In this document: piece by piece, positions 7,430 to 15,966 of the stretch
Position numbering within the stretch: the first letter of the stretch is position 1
Layout: each line of letters starts with the position of its first letter
Made by a program: the position numbers and the translations under genes
NCBI GenBank assembly: GCA_937916085.1
Contig: CALGGO010000071.1
Location: 1 to 46,947, forward strand
Reading direction: 5' to 3'
Length of the DNA: 46,947 nucleotides
Origin: an uncultured Prevotellaceae bacterium
Lineage (GTDB): Bacteria; Bacteroidota; Bacteroidia; Bacteroidales; Muribaculaceae
The notes under the pieces: model-generated
What the model was told of the DNA's origin: nothing
What the model saw: only the letters and a program-made list of their open reading frames with translations
The model's database searches: none

Positions 7430-10400
7430 TTATTCTTGGTTGCTGCGGTAGGGGTCGATGATGATGATGTGTCCTATCTCGGTGCCGCCGTAGGTGTTGT
7501 TGCCTTTGTAGGTGCCGAAGAACTTATATACTCCTGCCGACAGTCGGTTTCCGTTGCTGTCGGTGAGGTCCCAGGTGTAGGGGAAGTTGGCGGTGGTAGT
7601 GCTCCACACTAGGTTCCCCACGTTGTCGAGTACCTTGATGGTGACGTCGGGAGTAGTTGGGAGTGTGCTGACCACGTTGAAGGTCGCCTCGGTCATCGCG
7701 GGTTCCTCCTCGACGGTGAGCTCGAGATTAGACTCGTTGCCCACGAGGAAGGAAATGGTCTCGGTGGCTTTGTTGCCAGCGGCGTCATAGACGGTGTATT
7801 GCAGTGTGTGCCGTCCTTCGGTGAGATCCATCGGGAACTCGATTGATAATGCCTTGCCGTTGTCTTCGAGGGTAGTGAAGCTTGTGACGAAGGGGTAGGT
7901 GGTCTTGCCGCCGTCGAGTTGCAGGCTCATGCTGTTGCCCATTGCCATCGACTGGTTGTTGAACGAGTAGTCGTCGCTGGCGCGAATGTAGAGCGTGCTG
8001 CCTTTGGGTATAATGTCGCCATTGTTGAAGCTCTGCTCGTCGTTGAAATACATGGCTTCGATAACTGGTGGCATATTGTCGTTGACGGTGAGCGGATTGT
8101 TCTCGTTGTAGGAGTTGAGTCTCAGCAGGTCGAAGCTTCCGTTAACCATTTCCTGGCTGTCGTCGCGGTGTGCATACACCTTTACTGAGCCGTAGCTACC
8201 AGTTGAGAGGATGTATCGCGGTATCACTGCCGTGGCGGTGAACACGCCGTTCACCACACGTCCGTTGACACGAGTGAGCAGGTCTTGAGGGAAGTAGATG
8301 TCGCGTGTCACATCCACGCGCTCAACTCTAACGGTGATTGATGTCTCTTTCTTTTTCAGGTCGTAGATAGAGAGAGTGGCGTCGCCGTTGAAGCTGGTGT
8401 TCACGGTTGTTCCGTCGGGGTTATATACCTTTGCCTCTATTGTCACCTCTTGCATTGCTCCCGAGTTGATGGCTGCGGTGCCCACGTCGGTGCCGTTGAT
8501 CTTGGTGATTTTGAACAGAGGTTTGGGATAGTTGATCTTCATGGCTGGGTCACCCAAGAGGTAGAACGACATCTTGTTGTTGTTGATTTTGTTGCCGAAT
8601 GACTGCTTGCACAGCATGTAGGCCTCACCAATGGTGGGCATGTAGCCCTTGGTGTTATAGCAGAACATGGCTCTTACGAAGGCTTGGTTGAGGGCATCGT
8701 TGTCGGTGGCATAAACCGAACGTGCCGAAGTCACCAAGGCAATGGCTCCTCCGCCTTGCTTGTGGAACATTATTTCGGCTAATCCACGATGGTTGCAGTC
8801 ATATCGTGCCACGTTGCAGGTTGCGGTGGTGATGATGGGCAGGTGTGGATATTCCACGCTGCTGCATTGGTCGGCTCCCCATAGCTTCACTTCATAGGTC
8901 ATAAAGTTAGGGTTAGAGTGTCCCACGTAGGTCATGAAGTACTGTCCGTCCTTGAGCTTTGAGGTGAGCTCCTTGCGTGCTTCGAAGGCAAAGCCTGTGG
9001 CGTCGTTGGGAAACTGGCTGACATACACCTTGTTGTTCATCATTCCTGTGGCGAGCTCGTCAACGATGATGTTGTTGATGCCCTCGGTTTGGAAAGCATG
9101 CAGTCCGTTGTCGTAGTCGTCGGCGGTGAGAAGCACGTCGTTTCTCCACGGTCCGTAGTCGGGGTTGTTGACATAATCGAGCAGCTTGTTGATGTCGCTC
9201 TCGGCTTCTTGAAGTGAGGCGCTGGGAATGCGTCCCACTCCGAGCCTGAGGTAGTCCTTGGCGAGTTCTATTCCCGAGTTGTCGTCGAGCATGCCAAAGA
9301 AGTCGTCGCACACGTAGCTGTACTCCTCGTCGTTGCTGATGTTTGCCTCGTAGGTGAGAATTGTGCATTCTCGCTTGGCGTGTAACTGGCGGTTGTCGTA
9401 GTTGCCGGCGCCAAACATGAGCAGATGCTTGAACTTGTTTTTGTTGCGGTCATAGAACATCTTGCACATAAGCCTTATGCCCATAGCGTCGGGGGTGCCG
9501 CTTGAGAACTCGTTGAAGATTTTCTGCTGGTCGATCACATGCACCACCATATTGTCGTTGTCGCGGTGCATTTGTGCCACGCGCTCGGCTTGTGGCATCA
9601 GTTCCTCGCAGGTGACGATAATCATGTTGGGGTCTGACAAGCCGTGAATATTCTGGTTCTCCACATCATAGAAGTTGCTAATCGACTTGAGGTCTTTTGT
9701 CGGGTCGAAGGCGATATACTGTCTCATGTTGGCAGCCAGGTTGGGTGCAAATCCCAACACGCCATCATCGTCGGTGCTCATCACGCAGATGGTTGGGTTT
9801 TGTGGATCGTTAATGTCCCACATCTGTATGTCGGTATTGGCCTCGGCAAAGGTGATTCGGTCTTGCTTGGTCAATTTGTTTAACCCCAAGCGCAACTGGT
9901 TGTCGGCAGCGCCTTCCAGCGTGTTGTTGTGTAAGTAAGTGATTGTGATATAGTCGAGCCAAGCACTGGAAACAATACCGCTGTTACTGCTTATGTTCAC
10001 GTTGATGTTGCCCTCGGTGGGTACTTGTTCTCCTTCTGCGGGAGTGTAACCCACATAGGGTGAAGCGTAGTTGTAGTACACAAAACTGTTGGCGGGGGCA
10101 TAAATCTTAGCTGCAATGTTCTGGAAGTTGAGATTGTTGCCGTTGAGTTTGCCATAAATGTAGGAAGCGGCGGTAACCTTTGCTCCTGCACAAATGTTCA
10201 CCACAACCATTGAGTCGGTGCATAGATCAGGGATAGAGTAGGGCACATCAATCACTCCGCCTACTAAGTCCTCTCCCATCATCTCTTTTCCCGATTCTCC
10301 CGGCGAGATGCGGTCTTGCTCGTGGTGCCAGTAGTCAAAGCTTTGCGCTCGTGTCACTGTGGCAGTGGTGGTGCCGTTGTTGGTGGCTGGTTCCAAGAGG

Positions 10401-10843
10401 CTAGTGCCGTCGTTGTCGGTGATAAAATAGTATCCGTTAGAAGAGTAGCTGTTAAACTCCCTGGTGTAATGTGGAGTGCCTGTGGGTGTGGACATGGTGA
10501 ACTTCACCGCTCCACAAGCGTAGAAGCAGATTTTGTTGTCATAAATTTTGATTGGAACCTGCTGCAGGTCGTCGATTTGTGAGCCGTCGAGTGTCTCACT
10601 GATGGGATAGCCTCCCAATCCATAGATTCTCACATTCTGTGGATTGCTGAATCCCATTTGTGCCAGTTCATTGAATGTGAGCTGGTAGATACCGCTCTCG
10701 GGAATCTCGATTTTCACCCATTTGCCACTTGCCAGCTTAGAAGTGCGGGTATAGTTGGCCGATGAGAATGCCTGTACACTAATTGTTGTGGCCGCAACGA
10801 TAGTCATCAGGCTCATGATTTTCAGTAAAAACTTCTTATGCAT
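7430..10843 (-). CDS. PorU-like C25-family cysteine peptidase, divergent copy B
   Basis: 1137 residues, same length and architecture as copy A and clearly its sister (FSSGTPDAMGIRLMCKMFYDR; FNDEQ and MAMGNSMSL blocks shared). Signal peptide to ~VQA (25). Catalytic His 642 in YVGHSNP and Cys 676 in TATCNVARYD. As in copy A, the post-Cys region reads RYDCNHRGLAEIMF and lacks the SGGE of canonical PorU. The C-terminal domain ends FPYTWDLTDSNGNRLSAGVYKFFG. It starts 45 bp after the FAH-family gene, so it is probably the third gene of a rex-FAH-porU-like transcript. The A/B pair most likely arose by tandem duplication after an older split from the 12266-15718 gene. Confidence 0.85.
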   Translation of the reverse strand: MHKKFLLKIMSLMTIVAATTISVQAFSSANYTRTSKLASGKWVKIEIPESGIYQLTFNELAQMGFSNPQNVRIYGLGGYPISETLDGSQIDDLQQVPIKIYDNKICFYACGAVKFTMSTPTGTPHYTREFNSYSSNGYYFITDNDGTSLLEPATNNGTTTATVTRAQSFDYWHHEQDRISPGESGKEMMGEDLVGGVIDVPYSIPDLCTDSMVVVNICAGAKVTAASYIYGKLNGNNLNFQNIAAKIYAPANSFVYYNYASPYVGYTPAEGEQVPTEGNINVNISSNSGIVSSAWLDYITITYLHNNTLEGAADNQLRLGLNKLTKQDRITFAEANTDIQMWDINDPQNPTICVMSTDDDGVLGFAPNLAANMRQYIAFDPTKDLKSISNFYDVENQNIHGLSDPNMIIVTCEELMPQAERVAQMHRDNDNMVVHVIDQQKIFNEFSSGTPDAMGIRLMCKMFYDRNKNKFKHLLMFGAGNYDNRQLHAKRECTILTYEANISNDEEYSYVCDDFFGMLDDNSGIELAKDYLRLGVGRIPSASLQEAESDINKLLDYVNNPDYGPWRNDVLLTADDYDNGLHAFQTEGINNIIVDELATGMMNNKVYVSQFPNDATGFAFEARKELTSKLKDGQYFMTYVGHSNPNFMTYEVKLWGADQCSSVEYPHLPIITTATCNVARYDCNHRGLAEIMFHKQGGGAIALVTSARSVYATDNDALNQAFVRAMFCYNTKGYMPTIGEAYMLCKQSFGNKINNNKMSFYLLGDPAMKINYPKPLFKITKINGTDVGTAAINSGAMQEVTIEAKVYNPDGTTVNTSFNGDATLSIYDLKKKETSITVRVERVDVTRDIYFPQDLLTRVNGRVVNGVFTATAVIPRYILSTGSYGSVKVYAHRDDSQEMVNGSFDLLRLNSYNENNPLTVNDNMPPVIEAMYFNDEQSFNNGDIIPKGSTLYIRASDDYSFNNQSMAMGNSMSLQLDGGKTTYPFVTSFTTLEDNGKALSIEFPMDLTEGRHTLQYTVYDAAGNKATETISFLVGNESNLELTVEEEPAMTEATFNVVSTLPTTPDVTIKVLDNVGNLVWSTTTANFPYTWDLTDSNGNRLSAGVYKFFGTYKGNNTYGGTEIGHIIIIDPYRSNQE

Positions 10844-10888
10844 AGTAGTTTAATAATTTGTTTTCTAGCTATATATATTGTTTGTTAT

Positions 10889-11458
10889 TTATTTTACTCT
10901 AATGGTGAGTTTCTGGTTCCCGTCGATTGCGGCGTGCAGGGTATCGCCCATTCTCAGCTCTATGTCGCTGCTGCCAAGCTCCACGACTATCATATCGCCC
11001 ATCTTTAGGGTGAAATACACGCTCAGCTGTGATATCAGCTTCCTGTAGTCGAGGGCGATGTCGTTGAGGCGGCCTAGAGCAGCCCGCTCGCCATTGCGCT
11101 CTATCGTCACTTCGCTGCTGTTGATGCTTTCGGGGGCATCGACTGTTGTGAAGTCGCCCAGTAGCAGAGCTCCGTCAAAGCTGTGAGCCAGCGCCGAGGA
11201 GGCCTCGTTGGGCTGTGGCATCGCTAATTCTCGTGCCGTCACCTTTATGGCTGGTGCCACAGCGTGGCAATAGCGATGTGCAAATCGTGGAGCGATGTGC
11301 CTGCCCAGTCGGTCGATGTGGAGCACGATGGCTGGTGTACCAGTAAAACTCTGTGCAAAGTGAGGCACAAAAAACGGTTTGTTGCTCTTGATAATCGCCG
11401 AGTCGGTCATCAAGTAAACCTGATTAGGCAGCTCTCTGCCAATGCCTATTATCTTCAC
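10889..11458 (-). CDS. Fumarylacetoacetate hydrolase (FAH)-family protein lacking metal ligands
   Basis: 189 residues. The family framework is visible: MKIIGIGRELPN, then FFVPHFAQSFTG, HIDRLGRHIAPRFAHRY, KVTARELAMPQ and SFDGALLLGDFT, with the C-terminal DIELRMGDTLHAAIDG barrel end. Known FAH enzymes bind Mg through a Glu-x-Glu pair before the RIDRLG-type strand and an Asp just before the TAR segment. Here the pair position reads TPAIVLH and the Asp position is Lys (AIKVTAREL), so all three ligands appear lost and catalysis is doubtful. The start codon overlaps the rex stop by 4 nt, indicating tight translational coupling with the redox regulator. A regulatory or NAD(H)-linked role is a guess only. 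Confidence 0.65.
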   Translation of the reverse strand: MKIIGIGRELPNQVYLMTDSAIIKSNKPFFVPHFAQSFTGTPAIVLHIDRLGRHIAPRFAHRYCHAVAPAIKVTARELAMPQPNEASSALAHSFDGALLLGDFTTVDAPESINSSEVTIERNGERAALGRLNDIALDYRKLISQLSVYFTLKMGDMIVVELGSSDIELRMGDTLHAAIDGNQKLTIRVK

Positions 11459-12126
11459 TTTGTGATATTTTTATTATTGACGTTCGCTTCTAAGTTGTTA
11501 TACATCAGAGCGAGGTCTGAATAAATCGATGTGTTTTGCAGAACCACATTCCGCGGCACTTTGATGCGGAACGGAGTGAAGTTCCATATTGCCTTTATGT
11601 TGCTGTCAACCAGGACGTCGGTAACTTCCTGGGCGCTAGAGAATGGCACAGCGACAATGGCTATCGCCACTCCGCTGCTGCGCTGCCGTGACGGCAGCTC
11701 GGCAAAGTCGTAGATAGGGATGTCGCTCACCACCGACCCTATAATCTCAGGGTCGATGTCAAATGCCGCCACTATATTCAAGCCAAACTGTATCAGTCCC
11801 AGGTCGCGCATCAGGGCGCTTCCCAACGAACCTGCGCCTATCAGGTAGGCGTTGTGACGGTGCTTGAACCCAAGGAACTCTGTCAGAACTTTGGTAAGCG
11901 AATGCACTTCATAACCAATGCGCGTCTTGCCCTTAATGTTGAGGAACGACAGGTCTTTGGCGATTTGCGACGCATCAACGTTGAGGCGCTTGGCAATCTG
12001 AGTGGAGGAGATGTGTTCCTCGTGCTTGAGGTCAAGCATTTTCAGGTAAGCCAGATACCACGGCAGCCTCCTGAGTGTGGGCTCTGGAATCATCGCACTG
12101 TCGATATGTCGCTCGCTGTCGCTCAT
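11455..12126 (-). CDS. rex: Redox-sensing transcriptional repressor Rex
   Basis: 223 residues. N-terminal winged helix (~15-80: IPEPTLRRLPWYLAYL, SSTQIAKRLNVDASQIAKDLS) and a Rossmann NADH-binding domain with GAGSLGSAL at ~97-105, then DIDPEIIG and the typical AIVAVPFSSAQEV and AIWNFTPF segments. Rex represses fermentative and respiratory genes and is released when NADH rises. It is the first gene of an overlapping pair with the FAH-family gene and lies upstream of PorU-like copy B, so redox-linked expression of that peptidase is possible. The region before its start is almost entirely heptamer repeat, so its promoter must lie in or beyond that repeat. Confidence 0.92.
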   Translation of the reverse strand: MSDSERHIDSAMIPEPTLRRLPWYLAYLKMLDLKHEEHISSTQIAKRLNVDASQIAKDLSFLNIKGKTRIGYEVHSLTKVLTEFLGFKHRHNAYLIGAGSLGSALMRDLGLIQFGLNIVAAFDIDPEIIGSVVSDIPIYDFAELPSRQRSSGVAIAIVAVPFSSAQEVTDVLVDSNIKAIWNFTPFRIKVPRNVVLQNTSIYSDLALMYNNLEANVNNKNITK

Positions 12127-12150
12127 TTTTAGTTCACAGTTTCAAGTTGC

Positions 12151-12256
12151 CACTTAACACTTACTACTTATCACTTACTACTTACTACTTACTACTTACT
12201 ACTTATTACTTACTACTTACTACTTACTACTTACTACTTACTACTTACTACTTTCT
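12151..12256. repeat. Heptanucleotide array (TTACTAC type)
   Basis: About 15 units of a 7-bp word (cacttaa, cacttac, tacttat, then mainly tacttac) fill the gap between the stop of the third PorU gene and the start of rex. Units near both edges are degenerate; the centre is almost perfect. A 7-bp unit would change length by slippage without any coding effect here. Confidence 0.9.
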
Positions 12257-12265
12257 ACTTCCCAC

Positions 12266-15200
12266 TTAGCTTGTTATTGCCAGTTTCTTGGTCTTGGTGC
12301 TCTCTTGGCGACCGTTGTTGCTGATGGTTGCCTTGTAGAGGTAGATGCCACGGGCGAGGCGGCTGCCGCTGTAATCGCTCAGGTCCCAGGTGATGGGGAA
12401 GGCGGCAAACATTGAGCTTCGGCCGCTCTGTGTGGTGCTCCACACGCGCTGTCCCATCAGGTTGAATACCTCGATGGTGATGGTCACTGTTGCCTCGGGG
12501 CGGTTGTGAGTCACGAGGAACGTGGTGGTGGTGGATGCTGGGTTGGGATATGCCTTTATCTCGTCGATTTCGGTCTTGAGACCACTCATCACGTTAAAGG
12601 TGATGGTTTTCTCGCTTGAATTGTTAAACACGTCCCACACCTTGAGCTTGAGCGTGTGATGCCCGTTGCTCATGTCTGAGAGGGCGTAGTTTATTGTTCC
12701 TGCCGACCCTGTCTCGGCCTCCACTGCGGTGTAGTAGCTGCTCACATCGCTGAATGTGGTGGAACCGTCTAAGGTGAGCGTCATGTTGTGGCCTATTCCG
12801 GCATTCGAGAAGTTGATGCCGCTCTCATCGCTCACGCTGGCGATGAACAGTGGCGACTCGTTAACGTTGTCGCCGTCGGTGAAATTGGTGCTGTTCAATC
12901 CCATATAACTGATGTCGGGACCTATGGTGTCGGCAACTACTGTTTCGTCGTAGCCGTAGATGTAGAAGTCGTCGCAAGAGCCTGCCGCCTCAACCTTGCG
13001 CTCGCTGTCGTAGGCATAGAGGCTCACCAGCGATGGGCGGTAGTTGTCGTAGCTCACCGTCACTTCGCTGGGGATAGTGATGTTGAGGGTAAACTCGCCG
13101 TTGTTCACTCGATTGACATTGAGGGCGAGTTTGTTTTGACGCTCTTCGTAGGTGTGCACATTGTCGTTATCGTCGATAAACGACACCGACTTCTCGCAGT
13201 CATATAGTGTGCTCTCGATGAGGCCGTTGAAATTGGTCTGCTTCACGCCGGCGAGGTTCTCGATGTGTCCTGTGATGGCCATCGTCTGTCGCGCCTCAAA
13301 GACAGGCATGTTCTCGGGGTCAATGTCGTTGCCGTTGATTTTGTCGATGACGGCTTTCAACTGTGGCATGGCAGGGCGCATGGCAGGGTCGCCATATAGG
13401 TGGTAGCGAAGGGAATTGTCACGGCCATTGCTGGTGTTGTTCTTGGCATAGACGAGCAGGTCACCGAGTCGCATTGCCTGACCGTTGCTGTCGCGCTGGT
13501 ACATCTTTGTGGCTGCGGTGAGGTTGAGATAGCGGTTGTCGTCCATATACACCAATCGTGGTGGGCAAATCATCGCCACACAGCCACCGTTGGGGTTGAA
13601 GAACACGTTCTCTCCACCCGAGGGGTTAGTGCCGTCGTGTCGCGAGAATTCGCATGTGGCGGCAAAGAGAATGGGTTGGTGACTGTAGAACAGGTTGTTC
13701 TCGATGTCGCTGGTTACCAGCAGACCGTCGGCAGTCCATCCAGAGGGACCACCATGGCCCGAGTAGTTCCACCACAGGGTACCCTCGGTGAGAGTCTTAT
13801 ACATCTTTTTGCGGGCATCGGGGAACTTGGAGCCCGAGCCGTCGCTCTTCTCCTCAAAATTGTCGAGGAACACGCGGGTGAAGTTCACATACTCGCCGCC
13901 ATTGGCCATCACTGCCTGTACCACACCCTCGCCGTGCAGCCAGTGTTGGCTCCTGTCCTCATTGTCGGCTACGTTGAGCATGGTGTTTTTCCAGTTGCCA
14001 TAGTCGGCCTGGGTAACATATTTGACAATCTTGGTTGTCGCGATGCTGGCGGCACTCGTGCTACGTGCTGGGATGCGTCCTATGGCAATATCCATTGTGG
14101 CGCCGGGCTTGCTTATGAATGAGTTGTCTTGTAGCATGCCGAAGTAGTCGTCGCTGGTGTAAGATTTCATCTCGTTGCAGCTGTAGGGGTTTGTGCGGTC
14201 GTCATTATCTTCACTCTCCCACACAAGCAGCATGGGGTAGTTGAGGGTCTTGGCGGCATTGCTGATGCGACGGTTGTCGCAATATCCGTTGCCCATGAGC
14301 AGCAGGTAGCCAAGCTTGTGTCCTTGCTCGTCGGCACCGCGGTCATAGAAATATTTACACAGCAGTCGGTAGGCTGCCGCATCGGGTGTGCCACTCGAGA
14401 ACTCGTTAAACACCTTGTTGTGGTCTAGCACCATCACGCGCATGCTGTCGAGATCTTCGTGCATGCTGGCTATCTGTTGCGCCTGAGGCAGGTATTCGCT
14501 AGGGGCTAGGATAATCATGTCGGGGATGGGGCTGCCGTGGATGCTCTGGTTTTCGACGGTTCCCACCAGCGATGGCGACGGGAAGGTGCCGTTCTCGTTG
14601 AAGGCTATCAGGTCGCGGCGCACGTTGCTGTCGAGGCTGAAACGTGCTTTGTCGCCTTCAATGATGAGGTTCATCTCAACAGGCGATTTTTTCTCTAAGA
14701 GGTCCCACACATGCGTGCTGGAGCTTGCTCCGCTAAGCTCATACTGCGTGGGCTTGGTGCTACGCAGGCCAAACTGCAAGCTGCTCTTGCCGCTGAGGTC
14801 TAGCGCACGCTGGTAATTGATGGTTATAAAGTCAAGGCGTGCCAGGGTTACCGTTCCGCCAGGGCTATAGTTGATGGTGTAGGTGAGTTCTTTGGTGCCG
14901 CTGAGCTCAAATGCCTTCATCATCGTGAGAGCATTGTAGTGATAATGGGATGGGTCGTCACTGCTCACGGCGGCTATGGTGTGGGTGCCAGCGATGTTGT
15001 TGCCGTTATACTTGAACGTCACGCTGCTGCTGGCATTAAGCGTCTTGGCGGCAAAGCGGGTGAGAGCCTGCACTGTTGAGCCGTCAACGAGTCCGTCGAG
15101 GGTAAACTTGAACGACTGCGAGTTGTTGCTTGTGAAGTCTTCGCCCAGGAGCACTCTTCCTGTCTCGCCAGGGTTTATGAGCTCTTGCTCATGGTACACG

Positions 15201-15718
15201 TGCTCAAGGAAGGTGGTCACGACGTTACCGTCGGGAGTAATGGTCGATGTTGACGGCGTCATGTCGGCATAACTGCTGTCGTCGGTAATGAAGTAATAGC
15301 CCTGAGTGGCATAGGGGTGCTGGCGCTGCTTGTAAACGGCATAGGAGTTGCTCCACTGCCATGACAGCGCACCTTGAGCGTAAAACAAGATGCGGTCACC
15401 GGTGCGAAGCACGGGAACCTGAGGCAGGTCGTCGGGGATGGTGCTGCGCAGTGTGTCGTTCATAGGAGCTCCACCATATCCAAACACCCTCACTCGGCTT
15501 AAGTCGCCGAGGCCCCACTTGCTGGCGTCGCTGGCAGTAATCTGATATATGCCGCTCTCATTTACCGCCACTTTCACCCATTTGCCGGTAGCTAACCGCG
15601 ACGTGTCGGCATAGTGCGACATGTCAAAGCCATGAGCGCTAGAGCACACCATCAGCAGTAGCAGCACTGCCATGGCGCGAGTGAATGATTTCAATATTTT
15701 ATGATAGTATTTTGTCAT
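12266..15718 (-). CDS. porU: T9SS sortase PorU, canonical copy
   Basis: 1150 residues, close to the usual PorU length. Signal peptide (~1-30, ending SSAHG). N-terminal beta domains to ~390; C25 peptidase domain ~390-790 with FSSGTPDAAAYRLLCKYFYDR, catalytic His 655 in NYSGHGG and Cys 689 in AATCEFSRHD followed by NPSGGE, the standard PorU signature. The C-terminus (~1050-1150) is a full type A sorting-like domain: IKAYPNPAST, VFNLMGQRVW, ARGIYLYKA. PorU is itself exported by the T9SS and acts at the cell surface as the cargo sortase. It starts at the edge of a 248-bp divergent gap shared with the phage-like gene; no -7/-33 match for this direction was found. Confidence 0.9.
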   Translation of the reverse strand: MTKYYHKILKSFTRAMAVLLLLMVCSSAHGFDMSHYADTSRLATGKWVKVAVNESGIYQITASDASKWGLGDLSRVRVFGYGGAPMNDTLRSTIPDDLPQVPVLRTGDRILFYAQGALSWQWSNSYAVYKQRQHPYATQGYYFITDDSSYADMTPSTSTITPDGNVVTTFLEHVYHEQELINPGETGRVLLGEDFTSNNSQSFKFTLDGLVDGSTVQALTRFAAKTLNASSSVTFKYNGNNIAGTHTIAAVSSDDPSHYHYNALTMMKAFELSGTKELTYTINYSPGGTVTLARLDFITINYQRALDLSGKSSLQFGLRSTKPTQYELSGASSSTHVWDLLEKKSPVEMNLIIEGDKARFSLDSNVRRDLIAFNENGTFPSPSLVGTVENQSIHGSPIPDMIILAPSEYLPQAQQIASMHEDLDSMRVMVLDHNKVFNEFSSGTPDAAAYRLLCKYFYDRGADEQGHKLGYLLLMGNGYCDNRRISNAAKTLNYPMLLVWESEDNDDRTNPYSCNEMKSYTSDDYFGMLQDNSFISKPGATMDIAIGRIPARSTSAASIATTKIVKYVTQADYGNWKNTMLNVADNEDRSQHWLHGEGVVQAVMANGGEYVNFTRVFLDNFEEKSDGSGSKFPDARKKMYKTLTEGTLWWNYSGHGGPSGWTADGLLVTSDIENNLFYSHQPILFAATCEFSRHDGTNPSGGENVFFNPNGGCVAMICPPRLVYMDDNRYLNLTAATKMYQRDSNGQAMRLGDLLVYAKNNTSNGRDNSLRYHLYGDPAMRPAMPQLKAVIDKINGNDIDPENMPVFEARQTMAITGHIENLAGVKQTNFNGLIESTLYDCEKSVSFIDDNDNVHTYEERQNKLALNVNRVNNGEFTLNITIPSEVTVSYDNYRPSLVSLYAYDSERKVEAAGSCDDFYIYGYDETVVADTIGPDISYMGLNSTNFTDGDNVNESPLFIASVSDESGINFSNAGIGHNMTLTLDGSTTFSDVSSYYTAVEAETGSAGTINYALSDMSNGHHTLKLKVWDVFNNSSEKTITFNVMSGLKTEIDEIKAYPNPASTTTTFLVTHNRPEATVTITIEVFNLMGQRVWSTTQSGRSSMFAAFPITWDLSDYSGSRLARGIYLYKATISNNGRQESTKTKKLAITS

Positions 15719-15837
15719 TTTAATGCCGTTTTTTATCGTTCACAAAAGGGCGCAATATCCCCCTTATTAAGAAATAACGTATCAAGCGCAAGATTATTGC
15801 GTTCACACTGCACCTTATATTTAGAGTGAAGAAAAGT

Positions 15838-15866
15838 GAAGAAAAGGGGACGGTTCCTTTTTCTTC
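15838..15866. repeat. REP-like hairpin with GGGGACGGTTCC core
   Basis: GAAGAAAAGG (15838-15847) pairs with CCTTTTTCTTC (15856-15866) with one bulged base; the centre reads GGACGGTT. It lies between divergent gene starts, so it cannot be an ordinary terminator of either gene. The AAAAGGGGACGGTTCC-type core resembles dispersed palindromic repeats I know from several bacterial phyla; this is from memory, not from a search. Confidence 0.45.
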
Positions 15867-15876
15867 ATTTTTTAAT

Positions 15877-15909
15877 GTTGCTGTAGTTGTTGATGCTGTT
15901 GTAGTTTTG
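15877..15909 (+). promoter_or_regulatory. Promoter of the phage-structural-like gene
   Basis: GTTG at 15877-15880 (imperfect -33) and TAGTTTTG at 15902-15909, 21 nt apart. Predicted leader is about 50 nt. Confidence 0.5.
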
Positions 15910-15966
15910 TGCAATAAAACTAGTAAATTAAAACTTAATAAATACATTAATAACATTTTATGAACC

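Noticed and set aside
13400..14122. Plus-strand 240-aa ORF inside porU
   Set aside because: Antisense shadow of the canonical PorU coding frame.
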